Shown: one piece after another, positions 45,810 through 54,646 of the stretch
Layout of the letters: each line of letters begins with the position of its first letter
Position numbering within the stretch: position 1 is the stretch's first letter
Assembly (NCBI RefSeq): GCF_017304615.1
Contig: NZ_JAFKLZ010000004.1
Span: 1 to 64,000, forward strand
Length of the DNA stretch: 64,000 nt
From: Sphingomonas sp.
GTDB lineage: Bacteria; Pseudomonadota; Alphaproteobacteria; Sphingomonadales; Sphingomonadaceae
Direction: 5' to 3'
Position numbers and translations under genes: made by a program
The notes under the pieces: model-generated
Databases searched by the model: none
Told to the model about the DNA's origin: nothing
The model's input: the letters and a program-made list of their open reading frames with translations, nothing else

Positions 45810-47440
45810 TCGCCCGCCTAATCGCATTGCTCGGGGTTGCTTCGCTGAGCCTTGCCGCGGCCGAACCGAAGCCGGTGGTGCACGCCCCCGCCGGCGCGGT
45901 CGCGGGCACGACCGATGGCGACATCCACGTGTTCAAGGGCATTCCCTATGCCCAGCCGCCGGTCGGCGCTTTACGCTGGCGCGCGCCGCTGCCCCTTCCC
46001 GTCTGGCAAGGCACGCGCGATGCCGCCGATTTCGGCCCCGCATGCGTCCAGAACCAGGCGCCCAAGCCAATCTCGGTCTATTCCCCCGCCGCGCCGATGC
46101 CGATGAGTGAGGATTGCCTGACGCTCAACATCTGGACGCCCGCCAATGCGAAGGACGCGCCGGTGTTCGTGTGGATTCACGGCGGGGCGCTGTCGGGCGG
46201 GTCGAGCCGCGAGCCGCTCTACGACGGCAAGAAACTGGCGGAGCGCGGCATCATCGTGGTGTCGATCAACTACCGGCTCGGCGTGCTCGGCTTTCTCGCG
46301 CATCCCGGACTCAGCGCCGAATCACCCCAGCACGTGTCCGGCAATTACGGCCTGCTCGACCAGATCGCCGCGCTGACCTGGGTCAAGCGCAACATCGCCG
46401 CATTCGGCGGCGACACCGGCAACGTCACGATCGCGGGGGAGTCGGCCGGGGGCTTGAGCGTCATGTATCTGATGGCGTCGCCATATGCGCGCGGCCTGTT
46501 CGCCAAGGCGATCGCGCAGAGTGCCTATATGGTCTCGATGCCCGAACTGAAGCGCGCGCGTGGCGACCAGATTGCCGCGGAAGCGACCGGCACGATGCTC
46601 GCCGGCGGGCTGCAAGCGCCCGACATCGCGACGTTGCGCGGGATGAAGGCCGACCAGTTGACGCTCGCCGCGACCAAGCTCGGCTACGCACCCTGGATCA
46701 CCATCGACGGCAAGCTGATACCCGAACAGCTCGTCGCGACCTTCGATCAGGGCAAGCAGGCCCCCGTGCCGTTGCTTGCCGGGTTCAACAGCGGGGAAAT
46801 CCGCTCGCTGATGGTCCTCGCACCTAAAACGCCCGACAGCGCCGCCAAATATGAAGCGACGATCCGCGAGCGTTACGGCGACCTCGCCGACTCCTTCCTG
46901 CGGCTGTATCCGGCGAGCGACATGAAGGAGAGCATCCTCGCCGCTACGCGCGACGCGCTCTACGGTTGGACGGCGCAGCGCCTCGTCACCAAACAGGCGG
47001 CGTTGGGCCAGCCCGCCTATCTCTATTTTTGGGACCATGGCTATCCGGCGGAAGACCAGGCGGGGCTGCACGCCTTCCACGCCAGCGAACTGCCCTATAC
47101 GTTCGACAATACCGACAACACGCCACCGCTTTGGCCGAAAATTCCGGCAACCGCCGCCGAGGCTGCGCTGGCCGATACCATGGCAGATTACTGGGCCAGT
47201 TTCGCGCGTACCGGGCGGCCGGAGGCCGCGAACGCGCCAGTCTGGCCCGCGTTCGGCGCGGCGGGGGGATACATGCTGTTCGCTGACGCACCGAAACCGA
47301 GCGCCAACGTGTTCCCCGGCATGTATGCGCTCAACGATCGCATCGTCTGCCGCCGGATGGCGAACGGGCGGATTCCGTGGCACTGGAATTTCGGGCTGGC
47401 CGCACCGGCCATGCCCGCAGCAACGCCCGCCTGCGGCTGA
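45806..47440 (+). CDS. Type B carboxylesterase, exported
   Basis: A serine esterase of the alpha/beta hydrolase fold, 544 residues, with a signal peptide (residues about 1-20). The nucleophile motif GESAGG appears in AFGGDTGNVTIAGESAGGLS near residue 210; the oxyanion region HGGALSGGSS near 128 and the catalytic His region GLHAFHASELPYTFDN near 430 complete the type B pattern. Likely substrate is a complex ester taken up by the neighbouring TonB receptor. Confidence 0.92.
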   Translation: MIARLIALLGVASLSLAAAEPKPVVHAPAGAVAGTTDGDIHVFKGIPYAQPPVGALRWRAPLPLPVWQGTRDAADFGPACVQNQAPKPISVYSPAAPMPMSEDCLTLNIWTPANAKDAPVFVWIHGGALSGGSSREPLYDGKKLAERGIIVVSINYRLGVLGFLAHPGLSAESPQHVSGNYGLLDQIAALTWVKRNIAAFGGDTGNVTIAGESAGGLSVMYLMASPYARGLFAKAIAQSAYMVSMPELKRARGDQIAAEATGTMLAGGLQAPDIATLRGMKADQLTLAATKLGYAPWITIDGKLIPEQLVATFDQGKQAPVPLLAGFNSGEIRSLMVLAPKTPDSAAKYEATIRERYGDLADSFLRLYPASDMKESILAATRDALYGWTAQRLVTKQAALGQPAYLYFWDHGYPAEDQAGLHAFHASELPYTFDNTDNTPPLWPKIPATAAEAALADTMADYWASFARTGRPEAANAPVWPAFGAAGGYMLFADAPKPSANVFPGMYALNDRIVCRRMANGRIPWHWNFGLAAPAMPAATPACG

Positions 47441-47444
47441 CCGG

Positions 47445-48149
47445 TCAGTTCCGGAGTGCGTGAAAGCCCGCGGCCATGAACTTGGCCATGCGCGCTTTGA
47501 CCGCCAGGAAATCGTCGGAATGGCAGACGCCGCCCGACAATTTATCGATGCGCCCGGTGCGCGCGAGCGTGTTCATCAGCGCGCCGGTGACGAAATGGTA
47601 TCCCCAGAAGATGTCCTCGTCGCTGAAATCGGGCAGCGCGCGCTTCAATATGCCGATCAGCCGGAGCACGACCGGATCGAAATATTGATCCATCAATTCC
47701 GCGCCTTCGGGCGTGTTGCTGATCCGCGCGCAGAATGTCGCCGAATTCATCCACGCCTCACCGCCTTCGCGATACAGATCCAGGTCGGTGTCGAGAAAGG
47801 CGTGGAGCGCACCCTCGACGGTCGGACTATCCCCCGTTTCCTTCTCGTATTTCTCCAGCGCGGCCATGCGCCGCCCGATCGTTTCGGGTGATCGCCGCGC
47901 GAATACCGCTTCGAAAAGGGCGCGCTTGTCCTCGAAATAATAGTGCATCAGCGTGGTGTGGATGCCGACGCGCTTCGCGACATCACGCAGGGTCACGCCG
48001 TAAAAGCCGTTCTGCGAAAACAGATATTCCGCGGCGTCGAGGATCTGTTCGAGCCGTTCGGCGCGTTGCTGCGCCTTGGTGCGGCGCTCCGGCTGCTTCT
48101 TGGGCGAAATGCCGGTCCCTTGTTTCTTCAACGCACCCGCCGGCATCGA
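47445..48149 (-). CDS. TetR-family transcriptional regulator
   Basis: A 234-residue regulator with a charged N-terminal extension (KKQPERRTKAQQRAERLEQ), the TetR HTH EQILDAAEYLFSQNGFYGVTLRDVAKRVGIHTTLMHYYFEDKRALFEAVF and a C-terminal ligand-binding helical domain. The open frame extends to 48299 but would overlap the acyl-CoA ligase; the ATG at 48149 is used. Lying between the esterase and the ligase, it probably controls this catabolic group. Confidence 0.9.
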   Translation of the reverse strand, partial: SMPAGALKKQGTGISPKKQPERRTKAQQRAERLEQILDAAEYLFSQNGFYGVTLRDVAKRVGIHTTLMHYYFEDKRALFEAVFARRSPETIGRRMAALEKYEKETGDSPTVEGALHAFLDTDLDLYREGGEAWMNSATFCARISNTPEGAELMDQYFDPVVLRLIGILKRALPDFSDEDIFWGYHFVTGALMNTLARTGRIDKLSGGVCHSDDFLAVKARMAKFMAAGFHALRN

Positions 48150-48162
48150 TCCGTCCAGCTGT

Positions 48163-49770
48163 TCATCGGCCGACCCGTTCGGCGCTGTACCTTCCCTTAG
48201 CGTAATCTGCACGGAGCCGATTCTTGTCAATCTTTCCTGAAGCGGCGAGTGGCATTGCGGGCACCACGACGATCTCGTCGGGCAGCCACCAATCGGCAAT
48301 TCGGCCTCGTAGGCTGGCGCGCAGCACCGCGGGATCGACTTCGTGATCGCGCCGCGGCTCGACCATCAACACGGGCCGCTCCCCCCATTTCGGATCGTCG
48401 CGCCCGATCACCGCGACCAGCCCCACCGCAGGATCGGTGCCTATGATCGCTTCGATCTCGTTCGGGTTGATCCACTCCCCGCCCGACTTGATCAAATCCT
48501 TAGATCGTCCGGCGATCGTCAGATTGCCCGCGTCGTCGATCACCGCCAGGTCGCCGGTATCGAAATAGCCTTCGTCATCCAGAACGTCCGCGTCGGCGCC
48601 GAAATAGCGGTCGATCACACTTGGTCCTTTGACCTTTAGGTGCCCCTCCACCCCGCGCTGTTCGGAGAGCGCCCTGCCCTCCGCATCGGTCAGCTTCAGG
48701 TCGATGCCCATCAGCGGGCGGCCCGATCCCTGCTCGGCCGACGCCGACAGCCCGGGCGGCGCGATCGTTCCCATCGGCGAAAGCTCGGTCATTCCCCAAC
48801 TGGTCTGGACGGTGACACCCAGGCGTTGCTCGAACCGCCGGATCAGCGCCTCGGGACAGCTTGATCCCCCGATCAGCACGCGCTCGAGATCGGGCAGATC
48901 GCCGCCCGCCGCGTCGAGATGATCGACCACCCCGAGCCAAAGGGTCTGGACGCCGACCGCAACGGTCACGCGTTCGGCACGCATCAGCGCCGCTAGGCTC
49001 GCACCGTCGGTCTGCCGCCCCGGAAGCACCAGCCGCGCACCCGCCGCCGGCGCGGCGAACGGCACACCCCAGGCATTGGCGTGGAACATCGGCACGCCGA
49101 GCAGGACGGTGTCGCGACCGGTCAGCGCGAGCGCGTCCGCCTGGAGCGCGCGCAACGTATGAAGGTAGTTCGACCGATGCGTGTAGACGACACCCTTGGG
49201 CTGTCCGGTCGTGCCCGACGTGTAGCAGAGTCCGGCCGGCGCATCCTCGCCGAACGCGCCCCAGGGCGTCAGCGCGCCGTGCGCCGTCACCAGCGCGCGA
49301 TGAGTCCAGACCCGCGGCGCGACATCCAGTCCGGCCGCGGCCGCCTCCGCACCATCATCGATCAGGACGACATGCTCGACCGCCGGACAAAGCGGCAGGA
49401 GTTCGGCGAGCAGCGGGGCGAGATTAGCCGACGCCACCAGCACGCGGTCGGCGGCTTCGCCGACGATCGCAGAGAGGTGAGCGACGGTCAGCCGCGGGTT
49501 GAGCGTGTGGCACACCAGCCCCACGCCCATCGTCGCGTAATAGGTCTCGAAATGCTCCTGCGTGTTCCAGGCAAGCGTGCCGACCCGGTCCCCCGGCTCC
49601 AGCCCGAGCGCCAGCAGCGCCCCGGACAGGAGATTGGCCCTCGCGTGAATCTCCGCATAGCCGTCACGCCGGACGACCTTGCCACCATCGGCTTCGATCA
49701 CATCGACACCGGCGAACCACTTGGCCGCGTGATCGAAAAACTTGTCGATGGTCAGGTCGTAACGCTGCAT
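48163..49770 (-). CDS. Long-chain acyl-CoA synthetase, AMP-forming
   Basis: Activates a carboxylic acid as its CoA thioester. The 535-residue ANL enzyme has the P-loop-like CYTSGTTGQPKGVVYTHRS (YTSGTTGxPKG) near residue 178, SWGMTELSPMG near 345, YFDTGDLAVID near 410, and the hinge GRSKDLIKSGGEWINP. It is 13 bases upstream of the TetR gene on the same strand, so likely co-transcribed. The acid released by the esterase would be a natural substrate. Confidence 0.94.
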   Translation of the reverse strand: MQRYDLTIDKFFDHAAKWFAGVDVIEADGGKVVRRDGYAEIHARANLLSGALLALGLEPGDRVGTLAWNTQEHFETYYATMGVGLVCHTLNPRLTVAHLSAIVGEAADRVLVASANLAPLLAELLPLCPAVEHVVLIDDGAEAAAAGLDVAPRVWTHRALVTAHGALTPWGAFGEDAPAGLCYTSGTTGQPKGVVYTHRSNYLHTLRALQADALALTGRDTVLLGVPMFHANAWGVPFAAPAAGARLVLPGRQTDGASLAALMRAERVTVAVGVQTLWLGVVDHLDAAGGDLPDLERVLIGGSSCPEALIRRFEQRLGVTVQTSWGMTELSPMGTIAPPGLSASAEQGSGRPLMGIDLKLTDAEGRALSEQRGVEGHLKVKGPSVIDRYFGADADVLDDEGYFDTGDLAVIDDAGNLTIAGRSKDLIKSGGEWINPNEIEAIIGTDPAVGLVAVIGRDDPKWGERPVLMVEPRRDHEVDPAVLRASLRGRIADWWLPDEIVVVPAMPLAASGKIDKNRLRADYAKGRYSAERVGR

Positions 49771-49839
49771 GCCACTTTCAAACAGTTGCCACGAAAGAAG
49801 CCGGTCGCCGTCCCGGCAGGAACGGCGACCGGGAGAGGA

Positions 49840-52089
49840 TCAAAAGACCTTGAGAACCTTGATGCCGTATTGGCGTGGGGTTCCCGCGAAATACAGGCCA
49901 CTGTTGAGCGCCGCGACGTAGTGCTGGTTGGTCAGGTTGGTGCCGTAGGCCGTGATCGTCAGCGTCTTGTGTGTCCAGGCAAGTTGAGCGTTCAGGATCT
50001 TGCGCGCGTCGAGCTTGTCGCCGCGACTGACATTCTGGAACAGGGTCGCCCACTGATCGCCGACATAGCCGAAATTGGCACGCGGCGTGATCGTGTCGCC
50101 GCTCGGCATCTTGAACGAATATTCGCCACTCAGGTTGAAGGTCAGGTTGGGCGCATAGGTCTGACGCCGACCCTTCAGGTTGATACAGTTGGTAGCGGCG
50201 GGCGTTCCGCCAGTTGCCGGGTTGCACGCGCCGGTGGCGGCGATGCGCGGATCGCTGGCATAGAACTGGCCGAGTTCGCTGTGCAGCACGTTGATGCCCG
50301 CGCCGAATTTGAACCCGCCCACGCTGACATCGGCCTCTGCTTCGAAGCCGTATATCTTGGTCGAATTCGGGACGTTCAGCTCGATTCCGAAAGTCGGGAA
50401 GGTCGGATAGCCGATGATGACCTGGAAATTGCGATAGTCATTGTAGAAGCCGTTGATCGTCGTGCGGACATGGCCGCCCGCCCAGTTCCCCTTCCAACCG
50501 CCTTCGAACGACGTCACCTTTTCCGGTTCGAACGGCGCCGGGTTACCAAGGCCCACCGGCACGTTGAGGCCTCCGGGGCGGAAACCGGTCGCAACGAAAC
50601 CGTAGAGATACTGGTCGCCGGTGACCTTCCAGCCGATCGACGCCTTATATGAGAAATTGTCCGACTTCACCGTCTGCGTCTGGCTGATCGGCGTGCCGTA
50701 TTGCATCACGTCGACATAATTGGTCGACCGGCTGGCCGTGTAGCGCCCGCCGAGTTCGATCTTCAGATTGGGCGTGATCTGGAACCCGATCTGCCCAAAA
50801 GCCGCCAGGCTTCGTTCCGGGTTACGGCCCGCGAGTTGGTAGAGGCAGGCCGGCACCGTCGTGACTGGATAGCAGACGTTGATCGAGAAGTTGCTGAGCG
50901 GCCTTGGGAAGAAATAGGTGTTCCACATCCCGAATGCGCCGACCAGCCAGGTGAATCGCTGATTGTCGGGGGAGATGATGTTGAATTCCTGGCTGAACTG
51001 CTTCTCGTTCACGGTGTCGTAGAACGACCAGTTCTTCACCGTGCCCGTCGTGGGATCGACCACGTTGGACGCCGTGCCGTCCAGATCGGCGCGATACATC
51101 GTATTGCCGGTCTGATACCCCGTGATCGAGCGGAACTTGACGCCCCCGGACGTGTTATATTCCAGTTTCAGGATCGAGCGGACGAACTTGTCGCGCGCAT
51201 CTTGCGGCGCGTTGAGCTCGATATTGTAAAGATCGCGCTTCAGCGTGGGATACAGGTCGCTGTGTTGCCAGAACGGCGACGCCGGATAGGCTCCCGAATC
51301 GAGATAATCGAGGTCGGTTTTCCACAATGCCGAGAAATTGGCGCTCGGCTTCCACAGAAAACTAACCCGTCCGGCGAGATAGCCCATCTTGCCGCTGTCG
51401 TACGGATAGGTCGTGCCGCCCGCCCCGTGAGTCTTGAAGAAGCTGTCCCGGCGCTGCGCGAAGCCGGCAACGCGCGCGGCAAAGGTGTCGCTGATCGGGA
51501 TGTTGACTGCGCCCTGGAATCCGAAATCGTTGTAGTTGCCGTAATTGGCGTTGACGTAACCATTCATGCCGCCGCCCACGATCGGATCGTTGGTGTTGAC
51601 GAACACCGCGCCCCCCGTGGCGTTCTGGCCGACGATCGTTCCCTGCGGCCCACGCAGCACCTGGATGTTGGCGACGTCGTAATAGGGCTCCATCTGGAAA
51701 TAGCCCGGGAAGGTCGGGACGCCGTCGCGATAGGTGATCACGCCCGTCGTCGTCTGCGTGTTGTGCTCGGCCTTGCCGATACCGCGGACGTTGAAATCGT
51801 TGCCCTGGCCGAAATTGTTCACGACCACCGACGGCATCGCGAACTGCAACGCATCGACGTTGGTCACGCCCTTGTTGCCGAGATCGGTCCCGGTCAGCAC
51901 GGACGCCGAAATCGGCGAGGTCATCAGGTTCTCCGCACGGCGCGTCGCAGTGACAATGATGTCGTTCTCGTCGTCGGTTGTCGCCGGATCGCTTGCGCTC
52001 GACTGCGGGGCCGCGGTCTGCGCCATCGCAGGCGCGCCCCATGCCATCGCCGCCAACGACACGCCCACCCACCATGTAGAAGCTTTCAT
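49840..52089 (-). CDS. TonB-dependent outer-membrane receptor
   Basis: A 749-residue receptor with a signal peptide (MKASTWWVGVSLAAMAWGAPAMAQ), the N-terminal plug domain starting DDENDIIVTATRRAENLMTSPISASVLTGTDL, and a 22-strand beta-barrel ending in aromatic Phe (GIKVLKVF). The plug has QVLRGPQGTIVGQNATGGAVFV. The frame is open to 52170 but the ATG at 52089 starts at the signal peptide. The receptor faces a TATAAT box on the minus strand. Ligand unknown, probably the ester or hydrophobic compound degraded by the cluster. Confidence 0.95.
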   Translation of the reverse strand: MKASTWWVGVSLAAMAWGAPAMAQTAAPQSSASDPATTDDENDIIVTATRRAENLMTSPISASVLTGTDLGNKGVTNVDALQFAMPSVVVNNFGQGNDFNVRGIGKAEHNTQTTTGVITYRDGVPTFPGYFQMEPYYDVANIQVLRGPQGTIVGQNATGGAVFVNTNDPIVGGGMNGYVNANYGNYNDFGFQGAVNIPISDTFAARVAGFAQRRDSFFKTHGAGGTTYPYDSGKMGYLAGRVSFLWKPSANFSALWKTDLDYLDSGAYPASPFWQHSDLYPTLKRDLYNIELNAPQDARDKFVRSILKLEYNTSGGVKFRSITGYQTGNTMYRADLDGTASNVVDPTTGTVKNWSFYDTVNEKQFSQEFNIISPDNQRFTWLVGAFGMWNTYFFPRPLSNFSINVCYPVTTVPACLYQLAGRNPERSLAAFGQIGFQITPNLKIELGGRYTASRSTNYVDVMQYGTPISQTQTVKSDNFSYKASIGWKVTGDQYLYGFVATGFRPGGLNVPVGLGNPAPFEPEKVTSFEGGWKGNWAGGHVRTTINGFYNDYRNFQVIIGYPTFPTFGIELNVPNSTKIYGFEAEADVSVGGFKFGAGINVLHSELGQFYASDPRIAATGACNPATGGTPAATNCINLKGRRQTYAPNLTFNLSGEYSFKMPSGDTITPRANFGYVGDQWATLFQNVSRGDKLDARKILNAQLAWTHKTLTITAYGTNLTNQHYVAALNSGLYFAGTPRQYGIKVLKVF

Positions 52090-52175
52090 AGCACCTCTCC
52101 CTGCCACTATCATGCCAGCGCTCTCCGGCGCCGATCGCCGCAAACTGCGCCAAATCAGCGCTGGGATCAATACTA

Positions 52176-52181
52176 ATTATA
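52176..52181 (-). promoter_or_regulatory. Consensus -10 box (TATAAT) before the TonB-receptor gene
   Basis: Read on the minus strand TATAAT lies 87 bases before the start codon. There is no TTGACA at the expected spacing; instead an ACTC-N9-GAGT inverted repeat sits immediately upstream of the -10 box (52182-52198), which suits activator- or TetR-controlled expression. Confidence 0.45.
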
Positions 52182-52339
52182 CTCAGAGTGAATGAGTTGG
52201 CGATACCGTCGACGAGGGGCGTTATGATTTGGCCCCCTGAGGCGCGGGCGGCGACTCCGAACGATAGGCCACGGTCGGACGCGCGCAACCTGCTTGACGC
52301 CCCGCCCCCACGGCCCTACTGCGCCGCGTCCCGCTTTAT

Positions 52340-52414
52340 GGCCCCTTCGTCTAGCGGTTAGGACGCGGCCCTCTCACGGCTGAAACACGGGTTCGATTCC
52401 CGTAGGGGTCACCA
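52340..52414 (+). tRNA. tRNA-Glu (anticodon CUC)
   Basis: Full 75-base cloverleaf. The acceptor stem GGCCCCT pairs with AGGGGTC (one G-T), the anticodon stem CGGCC/GGCTG encloses the loop CTCTCAC with anticodon CTC (reads GAG), and the T arm is ACGGG TTCGATT CCCGT. CCA is encoded. The 264 bases that follow hold no supported gene until the lipoprotein. Confidence 0.96.
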
Positions 52415-52678
52415 ATAAAATCAATGACTTACGCGGCTGACGCCTGCCCATTCTGGGTTTTTGTCCAGAATTTTTCCAGAAACCATTCTCGGATTTTGCT
52501 GGACTGGCTCGTACAGTCGAATCACTCGCTTCCTCTGCCGCTGCCCGCGGGAGTTTCTCTCGACGGCTTCTCACAGTGAATATTTTGCTGGATGACGCGG
52601 AACGTAAAGTTTATTGGACGGTTGCGCTAACGGAATGACGCCGCGCCGCTTGAGTATGTAAATGGAGAGGTATGAGGA

Positions 52679-52825
52679 ATGATGCATTCAGGATCGACCG
52701 CCCGTCTAGGAAAAGTGACGCTTTGCGTCGTAGCCTCCGCACTCGCGTTGGCCGCGTGTTCCAAGGAAGCCGAAGATACGAGTTCCGCCGACGCAATCCC
52801 TACTGACACCGCAACCACTGCTTAA
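52679..52825 (+). CDS. 48-residue lipoprotein of unknown function
   Basis: Starts MMHSGSTARLGKVTLCVVASALALAACSKEAEDTSSADA: a basic n-region, hydrophobic core and LAAC lipobox at residues 24-27, then about 20 acidic/Ser/Thr residues. It is like the small, unannotated lipoproteins often found in these bacteria. A GAGG Shine-Dalgarno lies just before the first ATG. Its 3' end overlaps, tail to tail, the decayed end of the bchG remnant, so it may have been brought here by the same deletion. Confidence 0.75.
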   Translation: MMHSGSTARLGKVTLCVVASALALAACSKEAEDTSSADAIPTDTATTA

Positions 52826-53161
52826 GCAGCAACCCCAGCAGCACCGCCCCCGGGCCGCTATAGGTCGGCCAGGCTCGTTGACCGCATCTACATGGCGATC
52901 GAACCAGTCGTTGACCGCCTGGCTGGTGCCACAGACCAGCGGGCCCGTGAGCAAGATGCCGGCGATGATGAATGGCCAACGGTCGGCCGGGGATATGCCT
53001 GACGAAACAACGCCGCAGGCGAACGCCCAGATCGGGGGAAACCAAGCTACCGGCGTGAGCAGCTCGAGTATGTCGCGGGGGAGCAGGAACCGGCGTCGCA
53101 ACATGGAGGGCGCTCGCACCGTCCATGGCTCGAAGACTAGCTTGACGCCAAACAGCGTCAA
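52800..53161 (-). pseudogene. bchG: Truncated bacteriochlorophyll/chlorophyll synthase (bchG remnant)
   Basis: The first about 100 codons keep the BchG N-terminus: ILELLTPVAWFPPIWAFACGVVSSG, a helix and the prenyltransferase motif NDWFDRHVD followed by AVNEPGRPI. After about position 52859 homology stops; the same frame reads Cys-rich nonsense to 52706, and the next frame has a short tail reading YSGPGAVLLG ending at 52800, possibly the BchG C-terminus after an internal deletion. BchG attaches the phytyl or geranylgeranyl tail to bacteriochlorophyllide, a function impossible for this piece. It directly follows ppsR on the same strand, as in intact clusters. Confidence 0.85.
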
Positions 53162-53194
53162 ATAAAATTGACGATCACCAAGCGCCTTTGCGGC

Positions 53195-54625
53195 TTAGCT
53201 GTCGCCCGAAACCAGATTGCCAAGACCGTGGCGGTGGAGCTTGGAGTACAGGCTTTGCCGACTGACCCCAAGGACCTCGGCGGCCGAGGCGCGATTGTCC
53301 GACGTATAGGCCAGCGCGGCCTCGATGCAGAGCCGTTCGATAAGGTCAGTGCTCTCGCGCACGATTTCCTTGAGCGACATCCGGCCGACCAATTCGGTAA
53401 GTTGTTCAACGGACCGCGGGACATCGCGCGGGCCTATCGGCGCGCCGCGCAAGCGGCGACCGACGTTGCGGATGGTGAAGCCGTAACAGTCCCCCTCGTC
53501 CCCGGGTGCGACAACACCCGAAATCTCGATCTCTTCTCGCGTGCCGGCCTCGCCGCGCATGATGGTGGAGACATTGCGGACTGAGCCATGCTCGCGCAGC
53601 TGACTGACGATCAACTCCAGATCTATACCCGGCCTGCCAAGCCACGTACCGAGCCCAACGCCGATCAAGCGCTCAATTGACGAGACCTCTGCCAAATCCA
53701 AGAATGACGCGTTGGCGGCAATGATGTTGAGATCCCGGTCCACCAGGACGAAGGAGTCGGGCATCCGTTCGACGACCTCTCCGAGCGTCGAGTCGAAACG
53801 ATGACCCGAAATCGCGCCATCGGCGGGCTCGAGGCGAACGATCAGCAATGGCATCCGTGCCTGACGGAATAACCTGGCCGAAATCTTCGCGTCGCCGCGC
53901 CGATCGGCCAGCCGCAATACGATGGGCGCCAGATCGTCGGCCGCTTCCGCACCGCCGAGATGAGCAACGAAATCGTCACGCTGGTTAGGCTCGACGATTG
54001 AGTTGACCGGAGCGCCGATGAGCGAACCCTCGACCGCTTCGAGCAGCCGATGCGCCGCCGGGTTCGCCTCACGAATGCGACGCGCTTCGGGGTCTACGAT
54101 CAAGACCGCTTCCGACGCCATATCGAACAGAAGACGATACCGCGTTTCCGCTTGGCGCAGGCGAATATAATCTCGTTCGAGCGATTGCTGAGTCTGCAAC
54201 AGACGCTGCTGCACCGCGGCCACCCCGCGCATGTCGCGACCGATCGCGATCAGTCGGTCTTGTTCTCCGAGCGCCATTACCAGATACCGAACGGGGACGT
54301 CGCCACCGGCGGCCGGATGGTTGACCTGGCGCCAGCGCGGCGGCGTGGCGCCCGTTGCATCGGCCAGCATCTCGGTGGCCGTCGGTCGGCTTTCGACCGT
54401 CATGGTGTCGATCCATGCTTCGCCGACCCAGTCGCCAAACCCATGATTAGCGAGGTCGCCCTGCGGAACCGCGACGTCGAGAATCTTGCCCGCAGCCGAC
54501 AGGATGAACGTCACATCACCGACAGCGGCCAATAACGATGCGGCGACATTCGCCGTTAACGGCCCCGGGATGGCGTCGGGATCCTTGAAAACCGTTTGCC
54601 GGGACGGGGCGATAGGCTTGTTCAT
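53195..54625 (-). CDS. ppsR: Photosynthesis repressor PpsR/CrtJ
   Basis: A 476-residue regulator that in phototrophic alphaproteobacteria represses bacteriochlorophyll, carotenoid and light-harvesting genes under oxygen. The sequence shows PAS-like domains (for example LLFDMASEAVLIVDPEARRIREANPAAHRLL and MPDSFVLVDRDLNIIAANASFLDL), a Gln-rich linker (VQQRLLQTQQSLERDYIRLRQAETR), and a C-terminal Fis-type HTH (NRASAAEVLGVSRQSLYSKLHRHGLG). The Cys before the HTH (ERLCIEAAL) corresponds to the redox Cys of CrtJ. The frame is undamaged although its neighbours are broken. A GTG at 54640 is an alternative start. Confidence 0.93.
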   Translation of the reverse strand: MNKPIAPSRQTVFKDPDAIPGPLTANVAASLLAAVGDVTFILSAAGKILDVAVPQGDLANHGFGDWVGEAWIDTMTVESRPTATEMLADATGATPPRWRQVNHPAAGGDVPVRYLVMALGEQDRLIAIGRDMRGVAAVQQRLLQTQQSLERDYIRLRQAETRYRLLFDMASEAVLIVDPEARRIREANPAAHRLLEAVEGSLIGAPVNSIVEPNQRDDFVAHLGGAEAADDLAPIVLRLADRRGDAKISARLFRQARMPLLIVRLEPADGAISGHRFDSTLGEVVERMPDSFVLVDRDLNIIAANASFLDLAEVSSIERLIGVGLGTWLGRPGIDLELIVSQLREHGSVRNVSTIMRGEAGTREEIEISGVVAPGDEGDCYGFTIRNVGRRLRGAPIGPRDVPRSVEQLTELVGRMSLKEIVRESTDLIERLCIEAALAYTSDNRASAAEVLGVSRQSLYSKLHRHGLGNLVSGDS

Positions 54626-54646
54626 CGACGAGCGTCGCACTCCACA

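Noticed and set aside
44316..45827. 503-codon minus-strand open frame opposite the MFS transporter
   Set aside because: Low-complexity Arg/Gln/Asp-rich sequence mirroring the transporter; no start signal or family features.
52374..52574. Minus-strand frame running into the tRNA-Glu 3' end, as a possible integrase tail or attachment-site remnant
   Set aside because: tRNA 3' ends are common integration sites, but no integrase motif, no direct repeat of the tRNA end and no phage genes were found nearby.
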